Assembly: GCA_045617105.1 (NCBI GenBank)
Contig: JAZLHW010000203.1
Location: 1-27,750 of the forward strand
Source of the DNA: CALELM01 sp045617105
Lineage (GTDB): Bacteria; Bacillota; Negativicutes; Selenomonadales; Selenomonadaceae
Direction of reading: 5' to 3'
Length of the DNA: 27,750 bases
Position numbers and translations under genes: made by a program. Below are positions 1-7,710 of this stretch, piece by piece; within the stretch, counting starts at the first letter, position 1; each line of letters begins with the position of its first letter. The notes below the pieces were generated by a model that had not been told where the DNA came from, searched no databases, and saw only the letters and a program-made list of their open reading frames with translations.

Positions 1-768
1 CGTTTCTACTTTTTCCAATGGTTTTATTTCATCCTCCGCAGCAGGAATAGGCAAGAGCTCCGCTTTCTCATCACTTGCAGCATAATCACATTTCGTGCAG
101 TACGCAATCGAGGATTCTCCCGATTCTGCCAATACCGTAAATTCATGAGAATGCGCACCACCGATTGCACCGTTGTCTGCCTCTACTGGTCGAAAGGTAA
201 GTCCGCAGCGAGTAAAAATCTTTGTATAGGCATCATACATTTTCTTGTACGATTGGTTCATTCCATCTTCATCTTTGTCAAAGGAATACAAATCCTTCAT
301 TATAAATTCCCTGCTTCGCATCAAACCAAAGCGAGGACGACGCTCATCACGAAACTTATCCTGCATCTGATAAAGAAGCAGTGGGAGCTGCTTATAGGAA
401 CGCACTTCATCACGAACCAATGCTGTAATCATTTCCTCATGCGTCGGACCAAGGCAATACTCATGTCCATGACGGTCCTTGATTCGCATCATTTCTGCTC
501 CATAAACTGCCCATCGTCCACTTTCTTCCCAGTATTCCGCTGGCTGCAGGATCGGCATACTAACCTCCTGACCTCCCGCTGCATCCATTTCCTCACGAAT
601 AATTTGCTCGATCTTGCGAATCGTACGCCAACCCAAAGGCAAAAAATTATACATTCCGTTAGCAGACTTTCGCATCATTCCTGCACGAAGCATCAACTGA
701 TGGCTGACTACCTCAGCATCTGCCGGAGTTTCGCGAAGGGTTGGTGCATATAAGTTTGTCGCTCTCAT
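1..768 (-). CDS. proS: Prolyl-tRNA synthetase, N-terminal 256 residues (cut by window edge)
   Basis: Charges tRNA-Pro with proline in the cytoplasm. The reading frame is open from an ATG at 768 to the window edge, so only the first 256 residues are visible; bacterial-type ProS is about 570 residues, so the rest of the insertion domain and the anticodon-binding domain lie outside. Visible are the class II catalytic core: THEE at residues 109-112, the motif 2 region FRDERRPRFGLMRSREF at 139-155, and the start of the editing (INS) domain with a CTKC cysteine pair near 224-227. The ATG directly abuts the ispG stop codon (TAA at 769-771), with no spacer, so translation is probably coupled to ispG. 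It is the last visible gene of the uppS-cdsA-dxr-rseP-ispG-proS run, the usual Firmicutes order. The identification is secure from the motifs and the context. Confidence 0.96.
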   Translation of the reverse strand, partial: MRATNLYAPTLRETPADAEVVSHQLMLRAGMMRKSANGMYNFLPLGWRTIRKIEQIIREEMDAAGGQEVSMPILQPAEYWEESGRWAVYGAEMMRIKDRHGHEYCLGPTHEEMITALVRDEVRSYKQLPLLLYQMQDKFRDERRPRFGLMRSREFIMKDLYSFDKDEDGMNQSYKKMYDAYTKIFTRCGLTFRPVEADNGAIGGAHSHEFTVLAESGESSIAYCTKCDYAASDEKAELLPIPAAEDEIKPLEKVET

Positions 769-1836
769 TTATCTTCGTTCCTCCAATATCGCATCTATTT
801 CTTTGAATAACTCATCAACTAGCACGTCTTCGGAAACTTTGCGGACAATCTCTCCCTTGCGGAACACAAGACCTTCTCCCTTGCCTCCTGCAATGCCGAC
901 ATCCGCACTTCTTGCTTCGCCTGGCCCATTCACGACACAGCCCATGACAGCTACTTCAATAGGTTCTGCAATCCCGTTCAACTTTTCCTCTACCTGTGCA
1001 GCAATAGCAGGCAAATCTATACAGGTACGTCCACAGGTTGGACAAGCCACAAGGGTAGGACCATATTCCCGAAGTCCCAGTGATTTCAGTATTTCATTTG
1101 CCACTCGAACCTCAACCACAGGATCGCCAGTCAAAGAAATGCGGAAAGTATCTCCTATTCCCTGTGACAACAGAGCTCCCATCCCCACAGCCGACTTAAT
1201 GATTCCTGTATTGACCGTACCTGCCTCTGTAATACCGAGATGCAGGGGATAATCCACTTTTTCAGACATCAACCGATATGCCTCCAATGTCAATGGAACA
1301 TCATGTGCCTTTAGGGAAATCTTCATATCGTAAAAATCTAAAGCTTCCAAAATCCGAACGTGTTCCAAGGCAGACTCCACCAAGGCTTCTGCCGTCACCC
1401 TCCCATATTTTTCAAGCAGCTTCTTATCCAAAGAGCCTGCATTGACTCCAATGCGGATGGGAATCCTACGTTCCTTTGCCTCCTTGACAACAGCTTGAAC
1501 CTTTTCTTCAGAACCAATATTTCCTGGGTTCAATCGAAGTGCAGAAATTCCTTGTTGAATTGCCTCAATAGCAAGTCGATAATCAAAATGAATATCTGCT
1601 ACTAGCGGAACACCTACCCTCTGAATAATATTACCTAAATTTTTTGCCGCTTCCATGTCTGGAACAGCCAAACGCACGATATCGCAGCCTGCTGCCATCA
1701 ATGCCTTGATCTGTGCAACAGTGGCTTCTGTATCTGTCGTTTTCGTGTTTGTCATGGACTGCACCGATATTGGTGCATCGCCCCCAACTGCTACCGAACC
1801 AATATGGATCTGACGAGTTTTCTTTCTCATCAACAT
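769..1836 (-). CDS. ispG: 4-hydroxy-3-methylbut-2-enyl diphosphate synthase (flavodoxin/ferredoxin-dependent)
   Basis: Penultimate enzyme of the MEP isoprenoid pathway. It reductively converts MEcPP to HMBPP using a [4Fe-4S] cluster. The protein is 355 residues, normal for the bacterial two-domain form: a TIM barrel (QSMTNT near 26-31, DIHFDYRLA near 81-89, RLNPGNIG near 101-108) followed by the cluster domain. The cluster ligands are visible as Cys265 and Cys268 in ACPTCGRT, Cys300 in MGCVVNGPGE, and Glu307. The start at 1836 has an AGGTG sequence 5 bases upstream; a second ATG two codons later (1830) is about equally well placed. It lies 30 bases after rseP and abuts proS. The enzyme needs a low-potential electron donor, and a small ferredoxin gene lies upstream in the same gene run (5860-6030). 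Confidence 0.97.
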   Translation of the reverse strand: MLMRKKTRQIHIGSVAVGGDAPISVQSMTNTKTTDTEATVAQIKALMAAGCDIVRLAVPDMEAAKNLGNIIQRVGVPLVADIHFDYRLAIEAIQQGISALRLNPGNIGSEEKVQAVVKEAKERRIPIRIGVNAGSLDKKLLEKYGRVTAEALVESALEHVRILEALDFYDMKISLKAHDVPLTLEAYRLMSEKVDYPLHLGITEAGTVNTGIIKSAVGMGALLSQGIGDTFRISLTGDPVVEVRVANEILKSLGLREYGPTLVACPTCGRTCIDLPAIAAQVEEKLNGIAEPIEVAVMGCVVNGPGEARSADVGIAGGKGEGLVFRKGEIVRKVSEDVLVDELFKEIDAILEERR

Positions 1837-1866
1837 ACGCTCACCTAACCTTTACAGCTGAAATGC

Positions 1867-2904
1867 TTATCCACCAGTAACTACTCGCACAATATCATTT
1901 TTAGTCGCAAAAAGCATCAGTGTCACCAAAAGGGCAACTCCCACCGCTTGCGCATACTGCAATGCTTTCGTACTCATAGGCTTTCCTCGTACTGCCTCCA
2001 CAAGCAGTGTCAGAAAATGTCCTCCATCCAATGCTGGTATTGGAAAAAGATTGAGAATTCCCAAATTCAAACTTAAAAACGCAGCAAAGTTTAAAAGAGT
2101 GACCATTCCAAACTGTGCCATTTCTCCAGCCATTTGTGCAATACCGATAGGTCCGGAAAGCTCTTCGCCAGAAAATTGCCACAGAATTTTAGTAAGCTCA
2201 TAAATCATCATGGATAAAATTTCCCACGTTTTTGACACAGCAAGCCAGATCGACTCGAAAATACCAGGATGTTCTGTCGTAACACTTGACATCGCCCCCA
2301 CCAATGCCAGTTTTCTGGTCTTGTCATATGTTGGAGTTACCACCGTTTCCTGTTGAACACCGTCACGTTCATAGCGTATACGCAAATCCTTGTCAGGCGA
2401 ATCTTTCACTGCAAGAACAAAATCGCTCCATTTTGCAATTTCCGTATCGTCAACACTAAGGATGCGATCTCCCTTTTGGATTCCTGCCACAGCTGCCGGT
2501 CTATCAGGAAGAACTCCTCCAATCACTGGCTCTGTAGACGGTGTACTTACCCCTGCAAAGAAGAAAATTCCAAAAAAAATAACGATTGGCAAAAGAAGGT
2601 TCATAACAGAACCAGACAAAATTACCAACATACGCGACAGAATAGGTCTTTCACAATACCCCCGTTCTCCTGCATCGTTCTCCTCTGGAATCATTCCTGC
2701 AATATCATTAAACCCTCCTAGTGGAATACAACGAACGGAATACTCCGTTTCCCCATAATGAATACTGAAAAGCTGCGGACCAAAACCAATCGCAAATTCA
2801 TTCACTCTCATTCCCGTCAGCTTTGCTGTCACGAAATGTCCCAGCTCATGAACCAATACCAGCATACCAAAAACAAAAATAGCTGCCGCAACTGTCAAAA
2901 CCAT
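1867..2904 (-). CDS. rseP: Site-2 (RIP) zinc metalloprotease RseP/RasP
   Basis: Intramembrane zinc protease that cleaves membrane-embedded substrates such as anti-sigma factors or signal peptide remnants. At 345 residues it has the family length. The zinc-binding HELGH motif is at residues 19-23 within the first membrane segment, and the second conserved motif LDGGH is at 292-296 in the third. A single PDZ domain follows the second membrane segment (about residues 125-205, with GVLPDRPAAVAGIQKGDRI at its start), and a last hydrophobic segment lies at about 318-333. The start has a GGGGTG ribosome binding site. It lies between dxr and ispG, as in most Firmicutes. The regulated substrate cannot be inferred here because no anti-sigma gene is in the window. 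Confidence 0.95.
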   Translation of the reverse strand: MVLTVAAAIFVFGMLVLVHELGHFVTAKLTGMRVNEFAIGFGPQLFSIHYGETEYSVRCIPLGGFNDIAGMIPEENDAGERGYCERPILSRMLVILSGSVMNLLLPIVIFFGIFFFAGVSTPSTEPVIGGVLPDRPAAVAGIQKGDRILSVDDTEIAKWSDFVLAVKDSPDKDLRIRYERDGVQQETVVTPTYDKTRKLALVGAMSSVTTEHPGIFESIWLAVSKTWEILSMMIYELTKILWQFSGEELSGPIGIAQMAGEMAQFGMVTLLNFAAFLSLNLGILNLFPIPALDGGHFLTLLVEAVRGKPMSTKALQYAQAVGVALLVTLMLFATKNDIVRVVTGG

Positions 2905-2927
2905 ACAAACACCCCGTATACCTCAGC

Positions 2928-4076
2928 TCAATTTTTCAAAATTTCTACCGCATATTCCCTTGCCCAACGGTCTTCTTCAAAAAGTTCCTCCAGGGTTGGC
3001 TCTAAAATGCAGGTTCGCTTCATCATCGTTTTTTCTATGATATCATAAATATCCAAGAAATGAATCTGCCCTTTCAAAAATGCACTGACTGCTACTTCAT
3101 TTGCCGCATTCATAATGCATGGCATTGTTCCTCCCATATCGCCAGCCTCATATGCAAACCGCAAGCCACGGAAAGTATCCGTATCTGGTGCTTCAAAAGT
3201 CAAATCCTTCATCTTCCAAAAATCCAAACGCTGAAAATCCGAAGACTGTCTCTCTGGATAGGTAAGTGCATACTGAATAGGAAGCTTCATATCAGTAGAA
3301 CCAAGCTGTGCCATAACAGCCCCATCACAGAATTGCACCATCGAATGAACAATACTCTGCGGATGCACAACAACCTGTATTTTTTCATATGGAATATCAT
3401 AAAGCCAATGTGCCTCAATAACCTCAAGCCCTTTGTTGACAAGGCTTGCAGAGTCCACGGTTATTTTCTGCCCCATATTCCACGTTGGATGTGCCAGCAC
3501 CTGTTCTTTAGTCGCTCCCTGAAGGTTTTCAGCCTTCCTTCCTCGGAACGGTCCTCCAGAACAAGTCAAAAGCAACTTTTCCACCTTTGCAGGATTTTCC
3601 CCCTGCAAGCACTGGAAAAGAGCACAATGTTCACTGTCCACCGGCAGAATAGATACCCCCTGCTCTCTTGCTCGATGCATAACAAGCTCTCCAGCAACAA
3701 CAAGGGTTTCCTTATTTGCAAGTGCAATGTTTTTCTTTGCTTCCAGTGCCTTCATAGTTGGCTCCAAACCCGCAAATCCCATCATCGAAGTAACTACAGT
3801 ATCCACTGCTGGATAAGCCGCTGCATCAATAAATGCAGAACGACCACCGCAAAGCTTTGTTTTTCCTTGATAACGCTCCTTTAATCTTCTATAGGCAGAT
3901 TCATCGGAAAGAACAGCCACCTCTGGCTGAAACTCCAAAACCTGCTCCTCCAATAATTCGTCATTTGCATTCGCCGCTAGTACCAACACACGAAAAAGTT
4001 CCGGATGAGACCGTGCCACATCCAACGTCTGCGTGCCAATAGAACCTGTCGATCCCAATACTGCTATATTTTTCAT
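2928..4076 (-). CDS. dxr: 1-deoxy-D-xylulose 5-phosphate reductoisomerase
   Basis: Second enzyme of the MEP pathway. It rearranges and reduces DXP to MEP using NADPH and a divalent metal. The 382-residue protein starts with the NADPH-binding motif GSTGSIGT at residues 8-15, has ANKE at 120-123, the metal-binding PVDSEH at 145-150 (Asp147, Glu149), the serine-rich loop TCSGGPFRG at 171-179, and NKGLEVIEAH at 214-223 with the third acidic metal ligand. The ATG at 4076 is preceded by GAGG. It follows cdsA by 37 bases and precedes rseP by 23 bases. Together with ispG it shows that this organism makes isoprenoids through the MEP route. Confidence 0.97.
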   Translation of the reverse strand: MKNIAVLGSTGSIGTQTLDVARSHPELFRVLVLAANANDELLEEQVLEFQPEVAVLSDESAYRRLKERYQGKTKLCGGRSAFIDAAAYPAVDTVVTSMMGFAGLEPTMKALEAKKNIALANKETLVVAGELVMHRAREQGVSILPVDSEHCALFQCLQGENPAKVEKLLLTCSGGPFRGRKAENLQGATKEQVLAHPTWNMGQKITVDSASLVNKGLEVIEAHWLYDIPYEKIQVVVHPQSIVHSMVQFCDGAVMAQLGSTDMKLPIQYALTYPERQSSDFQRLDFWKMKDLTFEAPDTDTFRGLRFAYEAGDMGGTMPCIMNAANEVAVSAFLKGQIHFLDIYDIIEKTMMKRTCILEPTLEELFEEDRWAREYAVEILKN

Positions 4077-4113
4077 TTTTTAACCTCGTAAACTTCAGAA
4101 TCAGCGTTTCTTC

Positions 4114-4944
4114 CTACCTAGATGCAAATCCTGCCACAATAGCAAAATAATATACAAAGGGTGCTGTAAGAAGCACGCTGTCAAAGCGATCCAGTACTCC
4201 GCCATGTCCCGGAATCAAATTGCCTGAATCCTTGACCCCCGTATGCCGCTTCATCACAGACTCCACAAGATCGCCCAACGTTGCAAAGACAGAAATACAA
4301 AGTCCAAGCACTGCCATTTCTTCTACAGGCAAGCCAAAGAAGATACCTAGCCCTGCTACGGAAGCTGTAGTTCCTACCAATGAACCAAAAAAACCTTCAA
4401 CTGTCTTGTTGGGACTGATAGATGGGCAAAGCTTATGCCTGCCAAATGCCGAACCTGCAAAATATGCAAACGTATCGCTTGCCCATGTTCCTATGAACAT
4501 GATCCAAATCAACGCACAACCAAATACAAATTCTCCCAACGACGTAGAAAGCAGCAGATCCTCATGAAATTCCCGCAACATGATCAAATGTGCAAACGGC
4601 AATCCTGTATAAAAGATTCCTGCAACAGAAATACACGCTGCGTCAAAGCTAATACGCCCATAAAACAGGACAGACTCCAAAAGCACAACCAAAACCGCAA
4701 GCGTACTGACTGCCATAAACTCGTCCGCATTCCCAAGCGTTGCACATCCCCAAAACAATACCAGAAGCAAGATTCCCGTAAGAAAGGTTGTCCTGATTCC
4801 CAGCTTAGAAAATGCGCGGGAATACTCAAACCAAGCAATAAGCGAAAGTGCCAGTGACACTCCTCGAAAAACCCAGCCACCTGTTTGAATAACAGCAGCA
4901 GCCAGTGCAATCCCAACGATTCCCGTAATAATGCGTGTAATCAA
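4114..4944 (-). CDS. cdsA: Phosphatidate cytidylyltransferase
   Basis: Integral membrane enzyme that makes CDP-diacylglycerol from phosphatidate and CTP, the branch point of phospholipid synthesis. Multiple hydrophobic segments run through the protein. The family signature is near the C terminus: SVMKRHTGVKDSGN followed by LIPGHGGVLDRFDS; the upstream SPNKTVEG motif is also present. I place the start at a TTG (4944), because GAGG lies 8 bases upstream and it gives the usual ITRIITGIVGI N terminus (276 residues). The frame stays open to an ATG at 5007, but that start would overlap uppS by 50 bases and add an atypical charged leader. The TTG start leaves a 13-base gap after the uppS stop. Confidence 0.94.
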   Translation of the reverse strand: MITRIITGIVGIALAAAVIQTGGWVFRGVSLALSLIAWFEYSRAFSKLGIRTTFLTGILLLVLFWGCATLGNADEFMAVSTLAVLVVLLESVLFYGRISFDAACISVAGIFYTGLPFAHLIMLREFHEDLLLSTSLGEFVFGCALIWIMFIGTWASDTFAYFAGSAFGRHKLCPSISPNKTVEGFFGSLVGTTASVAGLGIFFGLPVEEMAVLGLCISVFATLGDLVESVMKRHTGVKDSGNLIPGHGGVLDRFDSVLLTAPFVYYFAIVAGFASR

Positions 4945-4957
4945 CTCAATAACCTCG

Positions 4958-5755
4958 CTATTTCTTTTTGATTCCTCCAAAGCGGCGATCCCTTTTGGCA
5001 AACGCATTCAATGCCTCTACAAATTCCTCCGGTGTAAAATCTGGCCAATTCGTTTCTGTAAACCAAAACTCCGCATATGCAGCCTGCCATAGCAGGAAGT
5101 TAGACAATCTCATATCGCCACTCGTCCGTATCACCAAGTCCACAGGTGGATCTCCTGCTGTATCCAAAAAGGCCTCCACTAGGGATTCATTAATATCTTC
5201 CTCATGCAATTCGCCTGTTGCCGCTTTGCCTGCAAAAGTACGCATGACGCGCAAAAGCTCATCCTGTCCGCCATAATTTGCCGCAACATTAAAATGAATT
5301 CCCGTATTGTTCTCCATCAAGGTCTCTGCTTCCTGAATCTGTTTTTGCAACTCTGCCGAAAAACCTTCCCTTCGCCCAAGAAAATGAATCCTAACATTAT
5401 CCTTGTTCATTTCATGCAATTCCTTTTCCAAATACTCCGAAAAAAGCTGCATTAAAAAATCAACTTCCTTGTGCGGACGCTTCCAGTTTTCTGTCGAAAA
5501 CGCATATACGGTCAGCACCTTCACTCCAATGGCGATTGAAGTTTTCAAAATACGCTTCAATGTTTTTACGCCTGCAGTATGCCCTGCCGTGCGTATCATG
5601 CCCTTGCCCTGTGCCCATCGTCCATTTCCATCCATAATCACTGCAACATGCTGCGGCAATCGTTCCTTATCTATTTGATTGATTTGCGGTGCAGACAATG
5701 ATGAATCCAAAGAAGACTCTCCCTTGTTTTTCCCACCAAATATTTTTTTCCACAT
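4958..5755 (-). CDS. uppS: Undecaprenyl diphosphate synthase (cis-prenyltransferase)
   Basis: Adds isopentenyl units in cis to farnesyl diphosphate, giving the C55 lipid carrier used for peptidoglycan. With the ATG at 5755 (GGGAG about 10 bases upstream) the protein is 265 residues. The catalytic motif VIMDGNGRWA has its Asp at residue 42, followed by the AFSTENWKRP stretch, VIRTSGDMRLSNFLLWQ and the C-terminal AEFWFTETNWPDF motif. The frame is open upstream to 5863, but that extension runs through a terminator-like hairpin and has no better start. About 25 residues (MWKKIFGG onward) precede the conserved core, slightly longer than usual. It heads the lipid and isoprenoid part of the cluster and is 13 bases from cdsA. 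Confidence 0.95.
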   Translation of the reverse strand: MWKKIFGGKNKGESSLDSSLSAPQINQIDKERLPQHVAVIMDGNGRWAQGKGMIRTAGHTAGVKTLKRILKTSIAIGVKVLTVYAFSTENWKRPHKEVDFLMQLFSEYLEKELHEMNKDNVRIHFLGRREGFSAELQKQIQEAETLMENNTGIHFNVAANYGGQDELLRVMRTFAGKAATGELHEEDINESLVEAFLDTAGDPPVDLVIRTSGDMRLSNFLLWQAAYAEFWFTETNWPDFTPEEFVEALNAFAKRDRRFGGIKKK

Positions 5756-5805
5756 AATACTTAAACTCCCATAGAACAAGAAGCTGACTTTCCCTGCTTC
5801 CATAT

Positions 5806-5847
5806 AAAGCAACAAGCCCCTCTTTGCAAGCATGCGAAAAGAGGGGC
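5806..5847 (-). terminator. Rho-independent terminator-like hairpin after the ferredoxin gene
   Basis: On the minus strand a 10-bp stem (GCCCCTCTTT with AAAGAGGGGC) closes a 12-base loop and is followed by TTGTTGCTTT. It begins 13 bases after the ferredoxin stop codon and lies between that gene and uppS. The T-run is interrupted, so termination may be partial, which would reduce rather than block expression of uppS-cdsA-dxr-rseP-ispG-proS. Confidence 0.65.
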
Positions 5848-5859
5848 CGTCATTGTCCA

Positions 5860-6030
5860 TCACGGAGCTTCAATTGCAGATACCGGACAGCCGCCAGCAC
5901 ATGCACCGCACTCCACGCACTTCTCAGGATCAATCTCATAATGCTCGGATCCTTCGCTGATTGCTTCTACTGGGCAAGTTGCAGCACAAGAACCACAAGA
6001 GATGCAGTCTTTACCGATTTTGTAAGCCAT
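5860..6030 (-). CDS. 2[4Fe-4S] ferredoxin (56 residues)
   Basis: Small electron-carrier protein of the clostridial type. The start at 6030 (MAYKIGKDC) has a near-perfect AAAGGAGGTG ribosome binding site; the frame is open further upstream, but that extension has no site of similar quality. Two complete cluster-binding motifs are visible: CISCGSCAATCP in the first half and CVECGACAGGCP in the second, separated by an acidic linker (SEGSEHYEIDPEK). This is the length and layout of bacterial 2[4Fe-4S] ferredoxins. It overlaps the small upstream gene (6011-6241) by 20 bases, and a terminator-like hairpin follows. The strong site suggests high expression. Possible partners are IspG, encoded downstream in the same run, or general fermentative metabolism; the sequence does not decide this. 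Confidence 0.95.
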   Translation of the reverse strand: MAYKIGKDCISCGSCAATCPVEAISEGSEHYEIDPEKCVECGACAGGCPVSAIEAP

Positions 6031-6241
6031 TTGCGGACACCTCCTTTCGTAGACGAGCAGCCAACACAAAACACCAGCTCCCATCCTCCCGTTCTTTTTC
6101 TCGAAGAATATACAAATCATCTTCGTCTATTGCGAAAAAGTCACGTGCCGGGCACGTCCTTTCCGCTTCATATTTTAGGTTCTTTTCCTGAAGCTCCTTC
6201 TCCACATCTTTCCAGGGACGAGCGGCAAACCGCACAGTCAT
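6011..6241 (-). CDS. Small hypothetical protein between frr and ferredoxin
   Basis: A 76-residue protein I do not recognise (starts MTVRFAARPWKDVEKELQ). It is supported as a gene by a GGAGG six bases before the ATG at 6241, by its position one base after the frr stop codon (TGAGATG), and by a 20-base overlap with the ferredoxin start, which together look like translational coupling across frr, this gene and the ferredoxin gene. It is soluble and highly charged, with no membrane segment or signal peptide. It has two cysteines (CPARDFF and WCFVLA) that do not form a recognisable metal motif. The N-terminal helix is rich in Lys and Glu; the middle (FAIDEDDLYILREKEREDGSWCFVLAARL) looks like beta strands. 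The close coupling suggests a role linked to the ferredoxin, but that is only inference. Confidence 0.72.
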   Translation of the reverse strand: MTVRFAARPWKDVEKELQEKNLKYEAERTCPARDFFAIDEDDLYILREKEREDGSWCFVLAARLRKEVSANGLQNR

Positions 6242-6242
6242 C

Positions 6243-6800
6243 TCAGACCTCCATAACCTCTTTTTCCTTTACTGCACGAGCCGTATCCACAAGCTTGATA
6301 TACTTGTCTACAAGTTTCTGCATACTCTCCTGCCCCTTCTTGGACTCATCCTCTGTAATTTCCTTTGCTTTTTCCAACTTCTTTACTGCATCATTGCCAT
6401 CCCTGCGCAGGTTGCGAAGAGCAACCTTTGCTTCTTCTGCCTTTTTGTTGACTGTCTTGACAATTTCCTGACGGCGCTCCTGCGTCAGCTGAGGAATAGC
6501 AAGACGAATCGCTGTCCCATCAGAATTAGGAGACAACCCAAGATCCGATTTCATGATAGCTTTCTCAATATCATGCAAAATTGTTTTTTCCCAAGGCTGT
6601 ATCACAATCATGCGTGGCTCTGGAACAGAAACTTTCGCCACTTGGTTCACTGGCGTTGGTGTTCCATAGTAATCTACCATGACTTTATCCAAAAGCGAAG
6701 GCGTTGCACGACCTGCACGAAGCGAAGCGAATTCGCGCTTTAATGCCTCCAAGCTTTTTTCCATGCGTTCCTCATGGGAAGCAAGAATATCATTTACCAT
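6243..6800 (-). CDS. frr: Ribosome recycling factor
   Basis: Splits post-termination ribosomes together with EF-G. The 185-residue length is exactly that of the family. The N-terminal helix with LKREFASLRAGRATPSLLD, the central VSVPEPRMIVIQPWEK, and the C-terminal LTQERRQEIVKTVNKKAEEAKVALRNLRRD are all characteristic. The ATG at 6800 has AGGAGG eight bases upstream and overlaps the pyrH stop codon by 11 bases (ATG GTA AAT GA overlapping AAT GGT AAA TGA), so translation is coupled to pyrH. Confidence 0.97.
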   Translation of the reverse strand: MVNDILASHEERMEKSLEALKREFASLRAGRATPSLLDKVMVDYYGTPTPVNQVAKVSVPEPRMIVIQPWEKTILHDIEKAIMKSDLGLSPNSDGTAIRLAIPQLTQERRQEIVKTVNKKAEEAKVALRNLRRDGNDAVKKLEKAKEITEDESKKGQESMQKLVDKYIKLVDTARAVKEKEVMEV

Positions 6801-7524
6801 TCTCTGTTCCTCCTACTGTCGTACCGATCTGCTCACCAAGTGCAGCTTTTAAGATGTTAGCATGCTCGTCAATATTAAACACCACTAACTGGATCTTGTT
6901 GTCCATGCAAAGGGACGTAGCCGTAGAATCCATCACCTGTAAACCCAAATTGAGAATATCAATATACTTAAGTGATTCAAATTTCTTTGCCCCTGGATTC
7001 TTGTTGGGATCGCTGTCATAAATGCCATCCGTTCCCTTCTTTGCCATGAGAATCACATCTGCCTCAATTTCAGCCGCACGAAGTGCAGCCGTCGTGTCCG
7101 TTGAAAAATATGGATTTCCCGTTCCAGCTCCAAAAATAATGACACGCCCCTTTTCCATATGGCGAATCGCTTTGCGGCGAATATACAACTCAGCAATCTG
7201 GCGCATCTCAATTGCCGTCTGTACACGTGTATCCACATCCATCTTTTCCAGAGCATCCTGTAGTGCCAATGCATTCATGACCGTTGCCATCATTCCCATA
7301 TAGTCTGCCTGTGCACGATCCATTCCCTTGGCGGAGCCAGCCATTCCACGCCAAATATTTCCACCGCCAACAACGACAGCAACATCAATACCATGCTCAC
7401 GGATCTTCTTGATCTGTGCTGCAATATCTTCCACAACGGCTGGATTGATTCCAAAGCCTTGGTCTCCTGCCAATGACTCCCCACTGAGTTTCAGAACAAC
7501 TCGCTTGTATTTCGCTGTTTCCAA
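6790..7524 (-). CDS. pyrH: UMP kinase
   Basis: Phosphorylates UMP to UDP with ATP; hexameric amino-acid-kinase fold, essential for pyrimidine nucleotides. The phosphate-binding motif VVLKLSGESLAG is near the N terminus, VVVGGGNIWRG follows, and the nucleotide site KKGTDGIYDSDPNKNPGA lies in the C-terminal half. I choose a TTG start at 7524, which has GGAGG seven bases upstream and gives the normal 244 residues. The open frame continues to 7566 without a good site. The gene overlaps frr by 11 bases. It follows tsf after a gap of about 190 bases holding two hairpins. Confidence 0.96.
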   Translation of the reverse strand: METAKYKRVVLKLSGESLAGDQGFGINPAVVEDIAAQIKKIREHGIDVAVVVGGGNIWRGMAGSAKGMDRAQADYMGMMATVMNALALQDALEKMDVDTRVQTAIEMRQIAELYIRRKAIRHMEKGRVIIFGAGTGNPYFSTDTTAALRAAEIEADVILMAKKGTDGIYDSDPNKNPGAKKFESLKYIDILNLGLQVMDSTATSLCMDNKIQLVVFNIDEHANILKAALGEQIGTTVGGTENGK

Positions 7525-7638
7525 GATAATCCCTCCATCCGAAAAACTTCCACCTTCAAGAAGCACTTCTCAAAACTAGTTTGAGGGAAAGAACTCCTTC
7601 GCGCCTCCTTGGACTCCATGAAAGACTGCCACCTTTTT

Positions 7639-7706
7639 TAGAATAGGAGAGAACACTCTGTGCTCTCTCCTATTCTATGAATTTCATTCAAAGCTAACTT
7701 TGAATG
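7639..7706 (-). other. Two tandem RNA hairpins between tsf and pyrH
   Basis: The first hairpin after tsf is a 9-bp perfect stem (7685-7693 with 7698-7706, loop of 4). The second is very stable: 18 bp with a 3-base loop (7639-7677), containing one pair that is G-U in minus-strand RNA but A-C in plus-strand RNA. That favours selection on the minus-strand transcript. The large hairpin is followed by AAAAAA rather than a T-run, so it is not a standard terminator. It may be an RNase processing site or mRNA stabiliser that separates the rpsB-tsf message from pyrH-frr; this is inference. Confidence 0.7.
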
Positions 7707-7710
7707 GACC

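Noticed and set aside
145..753. 202-codon plus-strand open frame over proS
   Set aside because: It is antisense to a clear, motif-bearing proS, has low-complexity unlikely protein sequence and no ribosome binding site.
3060..3884. 274-codon plus-strand open frame over dxr
   Set aside because: Shadow of dxr on the opposite strand; composition is rich in Cys, His and Lys without domains.
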